From the NCBI GenBank assembly GCA_016741995.1, contig JACVCO010000008.1:62001-126000 (forward strand): a stretch of 64,000 nucleotides of DNA, given 5' to 3'. Under the pieces are notes generated by a model. That model was given only the letters and a program-made list of their open reading frames with translations, searched no databases and was not told the origin of the DNA. Within the stretch, counting starts at the first letter, position 1, and each line of letters starts with the position of its first letter. The position numbers and the translations under genes are program-made. Positions 26,038 through 34,149 of the stretch are shown piece after piece. This DNA comes from Hydrogenophaga sp. GTDB taxonomy: Bacteria; Pseudomonadota; Gammaproteobacteria; Burkholderiales; Burkholderiaceae_C.

Positions 26038-27369
26038 TCAGGCCGGTGCGGCCGCGCGGGCGTCGGTGTCGATGTACTTGGCGGTTTCCACGCCCAGCAG
26101 GGTGTCGAGGTCCTGCAGGAAACGGTGGCCTCGGGCCTTGCTGGTCTCGGGGTCGGGCCCGGGAACGATGGCGTGGCCGAGCACCGACACGTTGCCATCG
26201 AAGCGGCGCAGCGGCATGCCCGCGGCCAGCTTCAGGGTACAGAAGCCGATGCCGTGGCGTTGCAGCAGGGCGTCCAGACGGCCCTGGGTGAACGTGGCCG
26301 ACACGGTGCCGCCGGTTCGTGCACCAATGAGCACCACGGTGGCCGCGCGCCGGATGCTGGCGGGATCGGGTGAGATGGGTTCGCCCAGGTGGAGCCGCAG
26401 CAGCCATTCGAAGGCGTCCAGACCGGACACCGTGGTGTAGGCCTGCGGGCCGACGCCGCCCATCATGCGGCCATTGATCTCCACCAGACAGGGCCCCCCG
26501 TCGCCGAAGAGCAGTTCCACGTGGTACAGCCCGAAGCGCAGGCCGATGGCACCGAACACGGCGCGCACGTGCTCTTCGAGCGCGGCCTGCTCGGGCGCCG
26601 CGAGCCCCGAAGGCATGGCGTAACCCATCTCCAGCAGATCGTTGTGCGAGGCGCGGTAACGCGTGGTGCCGGCGTAGAAGCGGACGTCGCCGTTCACCAC
26701 CACGACCTCACAGGAGTGCAGGCTGCCGGTGATGTAGGTCTCGATGATGTAGTCGTGGCTGACGATGCGGTTGATCATCGGGTCGCTCTGCCCGCGCGCG
26801 GCCTTCAGCGCGGCGACGAAGTGGTCGAATTCTTCGTCGGTGTGGCACACGGCAGAAAACTGTTTGCCGAAACCGCGCGTGGGCTTGACCACCAGCGGGA
26901 CCGGAATGCGCCGGGTGTGGCCCGCGATGAGCCTGTCTTCGCTCACGACCTCGAAGTCGGGTGAGCGCAGACCGGCGGCGCGCACGGCGGCGCGGCAGCG
27001 GTCTTTGAAGACGGCCCGCTCCAGGGCGGCCCGCCCCGGGCCTGGAACACCCAGGGCTTCGGCGGCGCGCGCCACCGGCAGGATGGCCGCTTCGGAGGTG
27101 GTGATCAGCGCGTTCACCGGGCCGTGGCGCCGGGCGAGATCGCGCAGGCCGCGATCAACGGCGTCGTTCTGCAGGCTGGGAATGCGGAGGTGTTCGTGCG
27201 CGTGCTCCAGGTGGGGCAGAACGCGGGATGCGTCCGAGGTGGAGATGGCGAGGAACGAGTTGTCCTGGGGTTCGATGAAGCTGACGCGGCAGCCCATCTC
27301 GCGCGCGGTGCGCAGGGCCAGCAAGCCGGCCAGGGTGGAATCGACGAAGACGACGTGGGGGGTGCTCAT
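26038..27369 (-). CDS. ATP-grasp ligase (L-amino-acid ligase/carboxylate-amine ligase type)
   Basis: 443 residues. An N-terminal Rossmann-like domain (VVFVDSTLAGLLALRTARE, residues ~4-24) precedes the ATP-grasp fold, with VPLVVKPTRGFGK near residue 160 and the Mg-binding CLVEINGRMMGG near 300, followed by a C-terminal lobe. Such enzymes make an acyl-phosphate and join it to an amine, as in BacD/RizA-type dipeptide synthesis. Its ATG overlaps the stop of the MFS gene (ATGA at 27366-27369). Last gene of the LuxR-transaminase-dioxygenase-MFS-ligase cluster, so it probably makes the final amide bond. Substrates unknown. Confidence 0.85.
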   Translation of the reverse strand: MSTPHVVFVDSTLAGLLALRTAREMGCRVSFIEPQDNSFLAISTSDASRVLPHLEHAHEHLRIPSLQNDAVDRGLRDLARRHGPVNALITTSEAAILPVARAAEALGVPGPGRAALERAVFKDRCRAAVRAAGLRSPDFEVVSEDRLIAGHTRRIPVPLVVKPTRGFGKQFSAVCHTDEEFDHFVAALKAARGQSDPMINRIVSHDYIIETYITGSLHSCEVVVVNGDVRFYAGTTRYRASHNDLLEMGYAMPSGLAAPEQAALEEHVRAVFGAIGLRFGLYHVELLFGDGGPCLVEINGRMMGGVGPQAYTTVSGLDAFEWLLRLHLGEPISPDPASIRRAATVVLIGARTGGTVSATFTQGRLDALLQRHGIGFCTLKLAAGMPLRRFDGNVSVLGHAIVPGPDPETSKARGHRFLQDLDTLLGVETAKYIDTDARAAAPA

Positions 27370-28571
27370 GGGATGTGGGTGCTTGCCGTGGCGGCGCCGC
27401 GCTGCCGGCGCAGGGCGGTGCACAGAAAGAAAAACAGCACGAACGCCAGTGCCGTGGCCGTGAGGCCGTGGGTCTCGATGAGCACGGCGCCGATGGCGAT
27501 GGCCAGCATCATTCCGGCGTACACCAGCGCGTATTGCAGCGTGGCCACGAGTGGCATGTCGTTTGCCGGGGTGGCGAGCATGATGTCGCCCTGCAGCCGG
27601 AAGAAGGCCAGCTCGAAGCAGAAGAAATAGATGAAGTAGCTGGTGAAGCTCGCGGGCACGCCGGGCAGCACGCAGGCGCCCACCATGGCGATCGCGCTGA
27701 GCGGATAGATCCAGCCGAGACGGAAGGCCCAGTGCCGACGGCTCAAGGCGTAGTACGTGAGTGCGCCGGCCACGGCCGACAGACTGGCGACGATTTGCAG
27801 CAGCCCGACCTGCGATTGACCCAGACCGAGGTGGTGCGCGGGCAGCGCCACGCGTGAGAGGTTGTAGAAGCCCTGGAAGACGGCACCCAGCAACACGAAG
27901 GCGAACAGGCTTTCGCGCAAGGCCGGCGTGTCCCGCAGCAGGCCCACGCAGCGCCGCAGGCCCGCCTGGTCGGCGGGGGCCGCGGCCCGTTGCTCGGCCA
28001 GGCGGGGCAACAACACCGCGCAAGCGGCCGCGAGGCCCATCAAGCTGATGGTGGCGATGGCCGCGCTGGCGTGCGTCAACCGCCCCGGAAAGAAAGCCAG
28101 GATGGCGCCGGCCATGGCACCGGCGATGAACTGTGCGGTCAAGGTGAGCGGAACGGTGAAGCGCACCTCGCTGGCCGAGAAGAAGCGCTTGATGGCCACG
28201 ATGCGCGCGACACGTTGCACCGCATCCAGTGTGCCGACAAGCGCTGCGCCGACCAGCACGGCGGTGGCCGTGAGGTCGACGAGGAGGAACAGCACGGTGC
28301 AGACCAGGGCGCCGAGCACGTTGCTCACCCACAGCAGGCGCCGCGGGTCGACCCGGCTCGCCACCTGGTGCAGCTGGAACGCGAACACCACCGGCATGAC
28401 CATGGGCGCCAGGAGCACGAACTCGGAGACCAGCAGGCTGTCCAGCACGCGGTAGGCGTGGTGGGCCAGATAGAGGTAGACCAGCACGCTGGCCGAGATG
28501 GAGGCCAGGTTGATGGCCCACAGCAGCCCGGTGAGGCGACGCCGGCCGTGCAGATGCGGGTTCGGTTCCAT
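27366..28571 (-). CDS. MFS-type multidrug/metabolite transporter
   Basis: 401 residues with 10-12 hydrophobic segments (for example LLWAINLASISASVLVYLYL near the start and FAFVLLGAVFQGFYNLS in the middle). No specific substrate motif is recognised. It lies between the dioxygenase (26-nt gap) and the ATP-grasp ligase (4-nt overlap). In small natural-product clusters this position usually belongs to the product exporter. The ribosome site before ATG 28571 is weak, suggesting coupling to the upstream gene. Export of the cluster product is inference. Confidence 0.8.
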   Translation of the reverse strand: MEPNPHLHGRRRLTGLLWAINLASISASVLVYLYLAHHAYRVLDSLLVSEFVLLAPMVMPVVFAFQLHQVASRVDPRRLLWVSNVLGALVCTVLFLLVDLTATAVLVGAALVGTLDAVQRVARIVAIKRFFSASEVRFTVPLTLTAQFIAGAMAGAILAFFPGRLTHASAAIATISLMGLAAACAVLLPRLAEQRAAAPADQAGLRRCVGLLRDTPALRESLFAFVLLGAVFQGFYNLSRVALPAHHLGLGQSQVGLLQIVASLSAVAGALTYYALSRRHWAFRLGWIYPLSAIAMVGACVLPGVPASFTSYFIYFFCFELAFFRLQGDIMLATPANDMPLVATLQYALVYAGMMLAIAIGAVLIETHGLTATALAFVLFFFLCTALRRQRGAATASTHIP

Positions 28572-28597
28572 GTGCGCGAGTGGCGGGCCGGTCGGGT

Positions 28598-29302
28598 TCA
28601 AGCCGTCGCCATGTGCTCGTTGCCGATGGCGCCTTGCCGCTTCTCGAACTCCTCGCCGTAGCGACGACGCGCCCACGCGTTGAAAGACACGATCATGATG
28701 TCGCGGTGCCCGGGCGCGTCGCCCGCCGGAAGGATGTCCGTGGCGTGGTGCCACATCCTGTCGTCGGCCACCACGATGGCATCGAGCGGTTGCAGCACGT
28801 CTTCGAAGAAGCACGGCCCGCCACCCGTGGGCATGAGCTGGCTGACGCCGCCCGTGATGTTGTGGCGCGCGAAGATGGCGTTCATGACGAAGTCGTGTCC
28901 GTCGCGGTGGGGGCCTTCCGGTACCGCGATGCCTTTGATGTCGTTGGAGGTGATCACCCGCACCTGGTGGACGTTGATCTGGTAGGCCTGCGCGGTGTCG
29001 AGCCGGGCCGCCTGCGCACCCGCCGCGACTTGCGGCGTCGGGTCGAACCGGATGGGTTGGAACTCGCGCTGCACACCGCCGACGACCCCGTTGTAGTTTC
29101 GTGACTGGATGAATGGCCGGTGGGGAAGCAGCTCGGTGCGCCATTCGCCGGTGCCGAACCACAGCTTGAATTGCGAGAAGCGGCGGTAGCGTTGCTTGCC
29201 GCCGGTGTATGGGTCGAAAGCGAGGGTGTCGAACTCGCGCATGGCTTGCGCAGACAGGGCGGGAACCGTGAAGCGGGCGTAGTGGCGGGTATGAAAGTCC
29301 AT
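28598..29302 (-). CDS. 2-oxoglutarate/Fe(II) dioxygenase, L-isoleucine-dioxygenase (2OG-Fe_Oxy_2) family
   Basis: 234 residues. The Fe(II) ligands are visible as HRD in PEGPHRDGHDF (HxD) with the distal His in MWHHATDI; the 2-oxoglutarate-binding Arg is likely in GHRDIMIVSFNAW. This family includes enzymes that hydroxylate free amino acids such as isoleucine, using O2 and 2-oxoglutarate. GGAG lies 8 nt before ATG 29302. It follows the transaminase by 28 nt. The two genes together suggest that a diamino or other amino acid is made and then hydroxylated. The exact substrate cannot be read. Confidence 0.85.
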   Translation of the reverse strand: MDFHTRHYARFTVPALSAQAMREFDTLAFDPYTGGKQRYRRFSQFKLWFGTGEWRTELLPHRPFIQSRNYNGVVGGVQREFQPIRFDPTPQVAAGAQAARLDTAQAYQINVHQVRVITSNDIKGIAVPEGPHRDGHDFVMNAIFARHNITGGVSQLMPTGGGPCFFEDVLQPLDAIVVADDRMWHHATDILPAGDAPGHRDIMIVSFNAWARRRYGEEFEKRQGAIGNEHMATA

Positions 29303-29330
29303 GAGAAATCTCCGTGGGTGTTGAAACCGT

Positions 29331-30686
29331 TCAGGCCGCGACGGATGCGTCGCTCGGCGCGCGATCGAGACATGCGCCCATGGCCTTGCCGATGCGTTCC
29401 ACCGCCTCGTCGATCTCGCGCTCGGTGATGGTCAGGGCGGGCAGGAAGCGCATGACCGCGCCGTGGCGGCCACCGGTCTCGACGATGACGCCGTGTTCGA
29501 AGCACGCGCGCTTGATGCGCCTGGCGAGCGCGCCATCGGCCGGGCCGCCGTCGCCTTGGGGCGACCGGATGTCCATGCCCAGCATGAGGCCGCGGCCCCG
29601 GATCTCGCCGATGCAGGGCAGTGAGCCGGAGAGCGCCCGCAGCCGCTGCTCCAGGTAGGCGCCGCAGGCTGTTGCGCGGGCCGGCAGGCCGTGCATGCGC
29701 AGGTAGCGCATGGTGGCGGCGCCGGCGGCGAGGGCGATCTGGTTGCCGCGGAAGGTTCCGGCGTGGGCGCCCGGCAGCCAGCGGTCGTAGCGTTGGTGGT
29801 AGGCCAGCGCCGCCAGAGGAAAGCCGCCGCCGAGCGCCTTGGACATGACGATGGCGTCGGGCACGATGTCTGCGACTTCGTGCGCGAACATGTGGCCGGT
29901 GCGACCGAACCCGGTCTGCACTTCGTCCATCACGAGCGGGATGTCGTGCCGCTGCGTGACGTCGCGCAGGCCCCGAAGCCAGTTCGCGGAAGCCGGTATG
30001 CATCCCCCTTCGCCTTGCACGGGCTCCAGCAGGATCAAGGCCGGTTTGGTGATGCCACTTTCCGGGTCGCCGAGCGCGTTGTCGAGGTATCTCAGCGCGA
30101 GGGCTTCGCCTTCCGCGCCGCCGATGCCGAACATGCAGTGGCTGTCACTGGGGTAGGGAAAGAAGTGCACGTTGCCCTGGACGCCACCCACCGGGGTCTT
30201 GGGCCCGAGGTTGCCCATGAGCGCCAGCGACCCCGACGTCATGCCGTGGTAGGCGCCATGGAATGCGATGACCGATTGGCGCCCGGTGACGGTCTTGAAC
30301 AGCTTGAGTGCGGCCTCGACGGCGTCTGATCCGGTGGGGCCGCAGAACTGGATGCGGCATTCCTGCGAGAACCGCGTGGGCAGGGTCTGCCAGAGTTGCT
30401 CGATGAACTCCAGCTTGGCCGGTGTGGCCATGTCCAGACCCTGCAACACCTGGCCCGAACCGAGGAAGGCGTTCACGTGGTCCATCACGTAAGGGTGGTT
30501 GTGCCCCAGGGGAAGGGCACCGGCGCAGGCGAGGAGGTCGATGTATTCGCGGCCCTGCGCATCCCAGATCTTCGACAGCGATCCGCGGGTGAACATGGCA
30601 TCGAAGGTCCGGGCATAGGTGCGGGCGTTCGATTCGCGTGCGGTGATGAAACCGACGGCATCGGTGGGCGTGAGCGTGGTCTTCAT
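29331..30686 (-). CDS. class III transaminase, diaminobutyrate:2-oxoglutarate type
   Basis: 451-residue PLP enzyme. Motifs: GPTGSDAVEAALKLFKTVTG near residue 115, HGAYHGMTSGSLALMG, the cofactor Asp in MDEVQTGFGRTG, the Schiff-base Lys in VMSKALGGGFPLAAL near residue 281, and WLPGAHAGTFRGNQIALAAG, which matches the EctB/RhbA/PvdH group that makes L-2,4-diaminobutyrate from aspartate semialdehyde. No ectA or ectC is present, so it is not an ectoine locus. First enzyme after luxR (65-nt gap) and followed by the dioxygenase. A 13-bp palindrome lies 32-44 nt upstream of the ATG, which has no clear Shine-Dalgarno. Confidence 0.85.
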   Translation of the reverse strand: MKTTLTPTDAVGFITARESNARTYARTFDAMFTRGSLSKIWDAQGREYIDLLACAGALPLGHNHPYVMDHVNAFLGSGQVLQGLDMATPAKLEFIEQLWQTLPTRFSQECRIQFCGPTGSDAVEAALKLFKTVTGRQSVIAFHGAYHGMTSGSLALMGNLGPKTPVGGVQGNVHFFPYPSDSHCMFGIGGAEGEALALRYLDNALGDPESGITKPALILLEPVQGEGGCIPASANWLRGLRDVTQRHDIPLVMDEVQTGFGRTGHMFAHEVADIVPDAIVMSKALGGGFPLAALAYHQRYDRWLPGAHAGTFRGNQIALAAGAATMRYLRMHGLPARATACGAYLEQRLRALSGSLPCIGEIRGRGLMLGMDIRSPQGDGGPADGALARRIKRACFEHGVIVETGGRHGAVMRFLPALTITEREIDEAVERIGKAMGACLDRAPSDASVAA

Positions 30687-30717
30687 GGTGGGTGTTGGGG
30701 CGGCTTGCTGGGAAAGG

Positions 30718-30730
30718 GCTGGATTCCAGC
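30718..30730. promoter_or_regulatory. 13-bp palindrome upstream of the transaminase gene
   Basis: GCTGGA-T-TCCAGC lies in the 65-nt luxR/transaminase gap. It could be an operator or a short hairpin in the message. It does not resemble the dyad upstream of luxR at 31504-31524. Confidence 0.35.
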
Positions 30731-30751
30731 ACCGCGTGTTGGCGCTGCCTA

Positions 30752-31453
30752 CTACCCGTTCGGGCGGGGCCGCCACTGCAGCAAACCCAGCAGGGCCGCC
30801 TTGACGGCCGCGGCCGTTTTGTTGCTCACCCCCAGCTTGACGGTGACGTTCTTGAGGTGAAACTTGACCGTGTTCTCGGAGACCCGAAGGATCTGTGCCA
30901 CCTCCGGCGTGGTCTTGCCTGCCGCGCTCCATCGCAGCACCTCACGCTCCCGCTGGGTGAGGTGCGTGTCGGACAAACGAAGGGCGGCGGCGTGGATCGC
31001 GTGCGCGATCCGGCTCAGAAAGGGCTCAATGCTGCTCAGTTCGCCGGCCGTCAATTCCGAAGAGCGGCGAAAGAGCATGAACATGCCCCGGGAGCCCAGG
31101 CCATGTGGAGCGGGCACCCCCCGGGCCCATCCCATGGCGGAGCCATGCCCGTGGGTGGGCGTCCACGGCGGGTGTTCGGACCAGATCACGGGTTCTTCGG
31201 AGCACCAGCAGTGGGCGAAGACGGGATCCGTGCTGACGTGGTGCTCGGCCACCTGGTGGCGCTGCCAGTCGTGCGGCAGGCTGGTGAGGGTGGCGGCCGT
31301 GGGATGACAGCCAGCCAGCCAGATGCTCTGGATGTACGAGAAATGTTCGAAGCCCGTGGTGCGCGCAGCGGCTTGTGCGATGTCGCAGATCTCGTGCTGA
31401 TCGGTGGCGTGGTGCGCCTGTTGCAACAGCCGGTCTTTCCGTTCGGATTCCAA
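30752..31453 (-). CDS. LuxR-family regulator with autoinducer-binding domain (LuxR solo)
   Basis: 233 residues. The N-terminal acyl-homoserine-lactone-binding domain covers residues ~10-155, and the C-terminal GerE-type helix-turn-helix ~168-228 (LTQREREVLRWSAAGKTTPE, NTVKFHLKNV). Of the pocket residues known from LasR/TraR, Trp57 (HDW), Asp70-Pro71 (STDPV) and Trp85 are kept, but the Tyr61 position is Gln (WQRHQ). The start is TTG 31453, supported by AGGAG 9 nt upstream; no ATG gives a complete domain. No luxI synthase is in the window. It heads the transaminase-dioxygenase-MFS-ATP-grasp cluster on the same strand and probably controls it. Confidence 0.88.
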   Translation of the reverse strand: MESERKDRLLQQAHHATDQHEICDIAQAAARTTGFEHFSYIQSIWLAGCHPTAATLTSLPHDWQRHQVAEHHVSTDPVFAHCWCSEEPVIWSEHPPWTPTHGHGSAMGWARGVPAPHGLGSRGMFMLFRRSSELTAGELSSIEPFLSRIAHAIHAAALRLSDTHLTQREREVLRWSAAGKTTPEVAQILRVSENTVKFHLKNVTVKLGVSNKTAAAVKAALLGLLQWRPRPNG

Positions 31454-31503
31454 CGCCTCTCTCCTGCCCGCAGGGCTCGGCGCAGTCTATGCAGGCATGG
31501 CCG

Positions 31504-31524
31504 CCATACCTGTGGAGGGTATGG
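31504..31524. promoter_or_regulatory. lux-box-like inverted repeat upstream of luxR
   Basis: CCATACC-N7-GGTATGG, a perfect 7-bp inverted repeat, 51-71 nt before the luxR start. A -10-like TAGACT (minus strand, 31489-31484) would put the dyad centre near -37 to -42, where LuxR-type activators bind. The sequence is not the Vibrio lux-box consensus, so binding is inferred from position and symmetry. Confidence 0.5.
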
Positions 31525-31544
31525 AAGCCGCGCGCCTTGGGTGC

Positions 31545-33296
31545 TCAGGCGACGAGGGCCCCGAGCGCCCGGCGCAGCGCCGCGGGGTCGACCGGTTTGT
31601 AGAGCACGGGCACGCCCGCGTCGCGCACGCGTTGCAGGCGCTCGGGCGCGGTTTCGCCGGTGATCAGCAGCAGGGGCAGGCCGGGCGCGTGGCGTTCGCG
31701 CAGGCGCTGCGCGGCGAGCAGGCCGTCGGCGCCATCGGCGAGGCGGAAGTCGCAGATGAGTGCGTCGAAGGGTTCGCCGGTGCGCCCGGCTTGTGCCAGC
31801 GCGTCGTCGGCGTGGGTTTCGCCGTCCACCGCGGTGATCGAAACCCCCCAGCCGCCGAGCAACGCCACCGTGGCGTGGGCGATGTCGGCCTCGTCGTCGA
31901 TGAGCAGCACGCGCCGTGGCAGGTGTGGAGTTTCGGCGGGCTCGGGCGGTGGCGGGGTGGCCGCGCTGGGGGGCGGCGCCTCGGCGGCGGGCAGCACGAG
32001 CCGGAAGCGGCTGCCGCGCCCGACGCGCGAGCGCAGCGAGATGGGGTGCCCCAGCAGCGCCGCGAGCCGACGCACGATGGCCAGGCCCATGCCCAGGCCG
32101 CGCGATCGGTCGCGGCCCGGGTTGTCCACCTGGTAGAACTCGTCGAACACGCGCTCGGCGTGCTCGGGCGCGATGCCCACGCCGGTGTCGATCACCTCGA
32201 CCCACACCTGCGTGCCGCGCGCCCGCGCGACGACGAGCACGCCACCCTGCGGCGTGTACTTGATGGCGTTCTCGACCAGGTTGGCCAGCAGGCGCTGCAG
32301 CAACTGCGGATCGCTGTGCACCCACTGGGGCGTGGCGCGGATGCGCAGCTGCAGGCCGGCCTCCTCGGCGCGTGTGCCGAACAGGGGCAGCAATGCGGTG
32401 AACACGTCGGCCAGGGCGATGGTGTGTCGCTCGGGGGCGATGACGCCCGCGTCCAGGCGCGAGACGTCGAGCATGGTGTCGAGCGAGGTGCCGAGCGCGC
32501 GCACCGCGCCCATCAGGCGCTGCGCGTGCACCAGGGCCGGGCGGCTCTGCAGTTCGCGTTCGATCACCGCGCCGAACAGGGCGATGGCGTGCAGCGGCTG
32601 GCGCAGGTCGTGGCTGGCGGCGGCGAAGAAGCGGGTTTTCTCCTCGCTGGCGCGTCGCGTGATCGCCATCTGCTCGGCCAGTTGTTCGGCCAGCACCTCT
32701 TTCTCGAAGCGCATCTGCAGCGATTCGGCCAGCAGCAGGTGCTGGCGTCGCGCGAAGAGCAGCATGGCGCCGGTGTAGATGACGACGCAGGCGGCCAGGA
32801 AGAGGTGGGTGAGGTCGCGCAGCCACAGCAGCGCGCTGGCCAGGCCCGCCATCATGGGCAGCACGAAGGCCAGCACCGAGGCCCAGCGCGGCGCCACGGA
32901 GGGCACGCCGCCACTGACCAGGCCGAGCATGACGAGCATGAGCAGCGTGGTCATGGGGGTGTCGTTGGCGGGCATGAAGAGCCAGGGCGCCAGACCCCAG
33001 GTGGCGCTGTAGTACAGCAGCTCGCGCCATTGGCGCCGGGCCCAGAAGGCGCTGCGCGTGGCGGCCAGCGGGTCCTTGAAGTAGGCGTGGACGAGCGGGT
33101 AGCGCAGCACCTGCACGGTGTGCAGCGCCAGCCACACGAACACCATTGGGTCTTTCAGCTGCCACCAGAACAGCGCGCACAGGCCCCAGGCCAGCACGGC
33201 GTCGGCGATGGTGGAGCTCAGCGAGGTGGCGTAGAGGGCGGCGACCTGCGCGCGCAGCACGCGCTGCTGCGTCGATTCGGCGCCCGGCCCGCTCAT
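31545..33296 (-). CDS. hybrid sensor histidine kinase/response regulator
   Basis: 583 residues. The N-terminal membrane part has about six hydrophobic segments (residues ~20-180). HisKA has the phosphorylated His229 in SHDLRQPLHA. The HATPase domain shows NLVENAIKYTP (N box), DTGVGIAP (G1), FDEFYQVDNPG and GLGMGLAIVRRLA. A Pro-rich linker (PPPSAATPPPPEP) leads to a C-terminal receiver domain of ~120 residues with LLIDDEAD and LICDFRL carrying the acceptor Asp. Its ATG overlaps the stop of the response regulator (ATGA at 33293-33296). No periplasmic sensor domain is obvious; the membrane segments may sense the signal. Confidence 0.92.
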   Translation of the reverse strand: MSGPGAESTQQRVLRAQVAALYATSLSSTIADAVLAWGLCALFWWQLKDPMVFVWLALHTVQVLRYPLVHAYFKDPLAATRSAFWARRQWRELLYYSATWGLAPWLFMPANDTPMTTLLMLVMLGLVSGGVPSVAPRWASVLAFVLPMMAGLASALLWLRDLTHLFLAACVVIYTGAMLLFARRQHLLLAESLQMRFEKEVLAEQLAEQMAITRRASEEKTRFFAAASHDLRQPLHAIALFGAVIERELQSRPALVHAQRLMGAVRALGTSLDTMLDVSRLDAGVIAPERHTIALADVFTALLPLFGTRAEEAGLQLRIRATPQWVHSDPQLLQRLLANLVENAIKYTPQGGVLVVARARGTQVWVEVIDTGVGIAPEHAERVFDEFYQVDNPGRDRSRGLGMGLAIVRRLAALLGHPISLRSRVGRGSRFRLVLPAAEAPPPSAATPPPPEPAETPHLPRRVLLIDDEADIAHATVALLGGWGVSITAVDGETHADDALAQAGRTGEPFDALICDFRLADGADGLLAAQRLRERHAPGLPLLLITGETAPERLQRVRDAGVPVLYKPVDPAALRRALGALVA

Positions 33297-33976
33297 CGCA
33301 GGCTGCTGATCAGTTGCGCGCGCGAACGCACGCCGAATAGCAGCAGCAGGGCCGAAACGTGGTTCTTGACGGTGCCTTCGCTGAGGTGGGCACGCGTGGC
33401 GATCTCGCGGTTGGACGCGCCGGCCAGCACCCATTCGAGCACCTGGGTCTGGCGCTCGGTGAGCGACAGGCGCTGGCCGTTGGCGCCGTGCCAGGTGGAC
33501 AGCGTGGTCTGGTCGGGGCCGAGCGGGGTGATGTCGAGGCGGTCCTGCGGGCCGAAGGTGCCGCGCGAGCGGATGAAGCCGATCACGTGCTGCAGGTCGC
33601 CCGCCTTGGGCAGGTAGGCCAGCGCGCCGCGCGCCACCACGTGGCGCACCAGGCCGGGGTCGTTCACGCCGGAGAGCACCACCACCGGCGCCCGGGGCCA
33701 GGCGCGCAGGAAGTCATCGAGACCGCTCATGCCGTGGGCGTCGGGCAGGTGCAGGTCGAGCAGCACCAGGCCGATGCGGTGGCGTTGCTCGCGGTAGAGC
33801 TCCAGCGCCTCGGCCAGCGTGCGGGCCTCGAACACCGGCACGTCCTGGCCGGTGTCGGCGGCGTGCGATTGCACCAGCGTGAGCAGGCCCAGGCGCACGA
33901 GGTCGTGGTCGTCAACGACGAGCAGGCCGGAGGCGGCGGTGGTGGTGGGTGCGGGGAGCTCGGCAACGGAATCCAT
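33293..33976 (-). CDS. NarL/FixJ-type response regulator
   Basis: 227 residues. The receiver domain (~17-140) has the acidic pair DDH at 22-24, the phospho-acceptor Asp74 in LLDLHLPDAHG and Lys in YLPKAGD. The LuxR-type helix-turn-helix is at the C-terminus (LTERQTQVLEWVLAGASNRE, EGTVKNHVSALL). It is cotranscribed with the hybrid kinase and is probably its partner. TAACAT on the minus strand (33989-33984) ends 7 nt before the ATG, so the message may be leaderless. A dyad TGAC-CAAA-GTCA at 34014-34025 lies upstream and could be its own binding site. Confidence 0.9.
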   Translation of the reverse strand: MDSVAELPAPTTTAASGLLVVDDHDLVRLGLLTLVQSHAADTGQDVPVFEARTLAEALELYREQRHRIGLVLLDLHLPDAHGMSGLDDFLRAWPRAPVVVLSGVNDPGLVRHVVARGALAYLPKAGDLQHVIGFIRSRGTFGPQDRLDITPLGPDQTTLSTWHGANGQRLSLTERQTQVLEWVLAGASNREIATRAHLSEGTVKNHVSALLLLFGVRSRAQLISSLR

Positions 33977-34013
33977 GGCCCGGATGTTAGGCAGCGGCCG
34001 CGCCGGCTGGAAG

Positions 34014-34025
34014 TGACCAAAGTCA
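34014..34025. promoter_or_regulatory. TGAC-CAAA-GTCA dyad between the response regulator and speB
   Basis: A 4-bp inverted repeat with a 4-nt spacer, 25 nt upstream of the -10-like TAACAT of the response-regulator gene, so it overlaps the -35 area. Short arms make it only suggestive. The rest of the 173-nt divergent intergenic region shows no other clear site. Confidence 0.3.
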
Positions 34026-34149
34026 TTCGTATCCCCCAACCGGGCGGTGGACGCCGGGCGGCGCGCCCAAGTGGCCCTGTGCCGGGCCACCGCGCGGCGC
34101 CATCATCCCGCCTCGCTTTTCCCGTCCCACCTTTTCCGCACCGCACGCC

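Noticed and set aside
26514-26527. Fourth parS site (GTTCCACGTGGTAC)
   Set aside because: Three mismatches to the 14-bp core, not palindromic, and 28 kb from parB.
29331-30686. Ectoine biosynthesis locus (EctB)
   Set aside because: No ectA acetyltransferase or ectC synthase nearby, and the dioxygenase is not of the EctD (PhyH) family.
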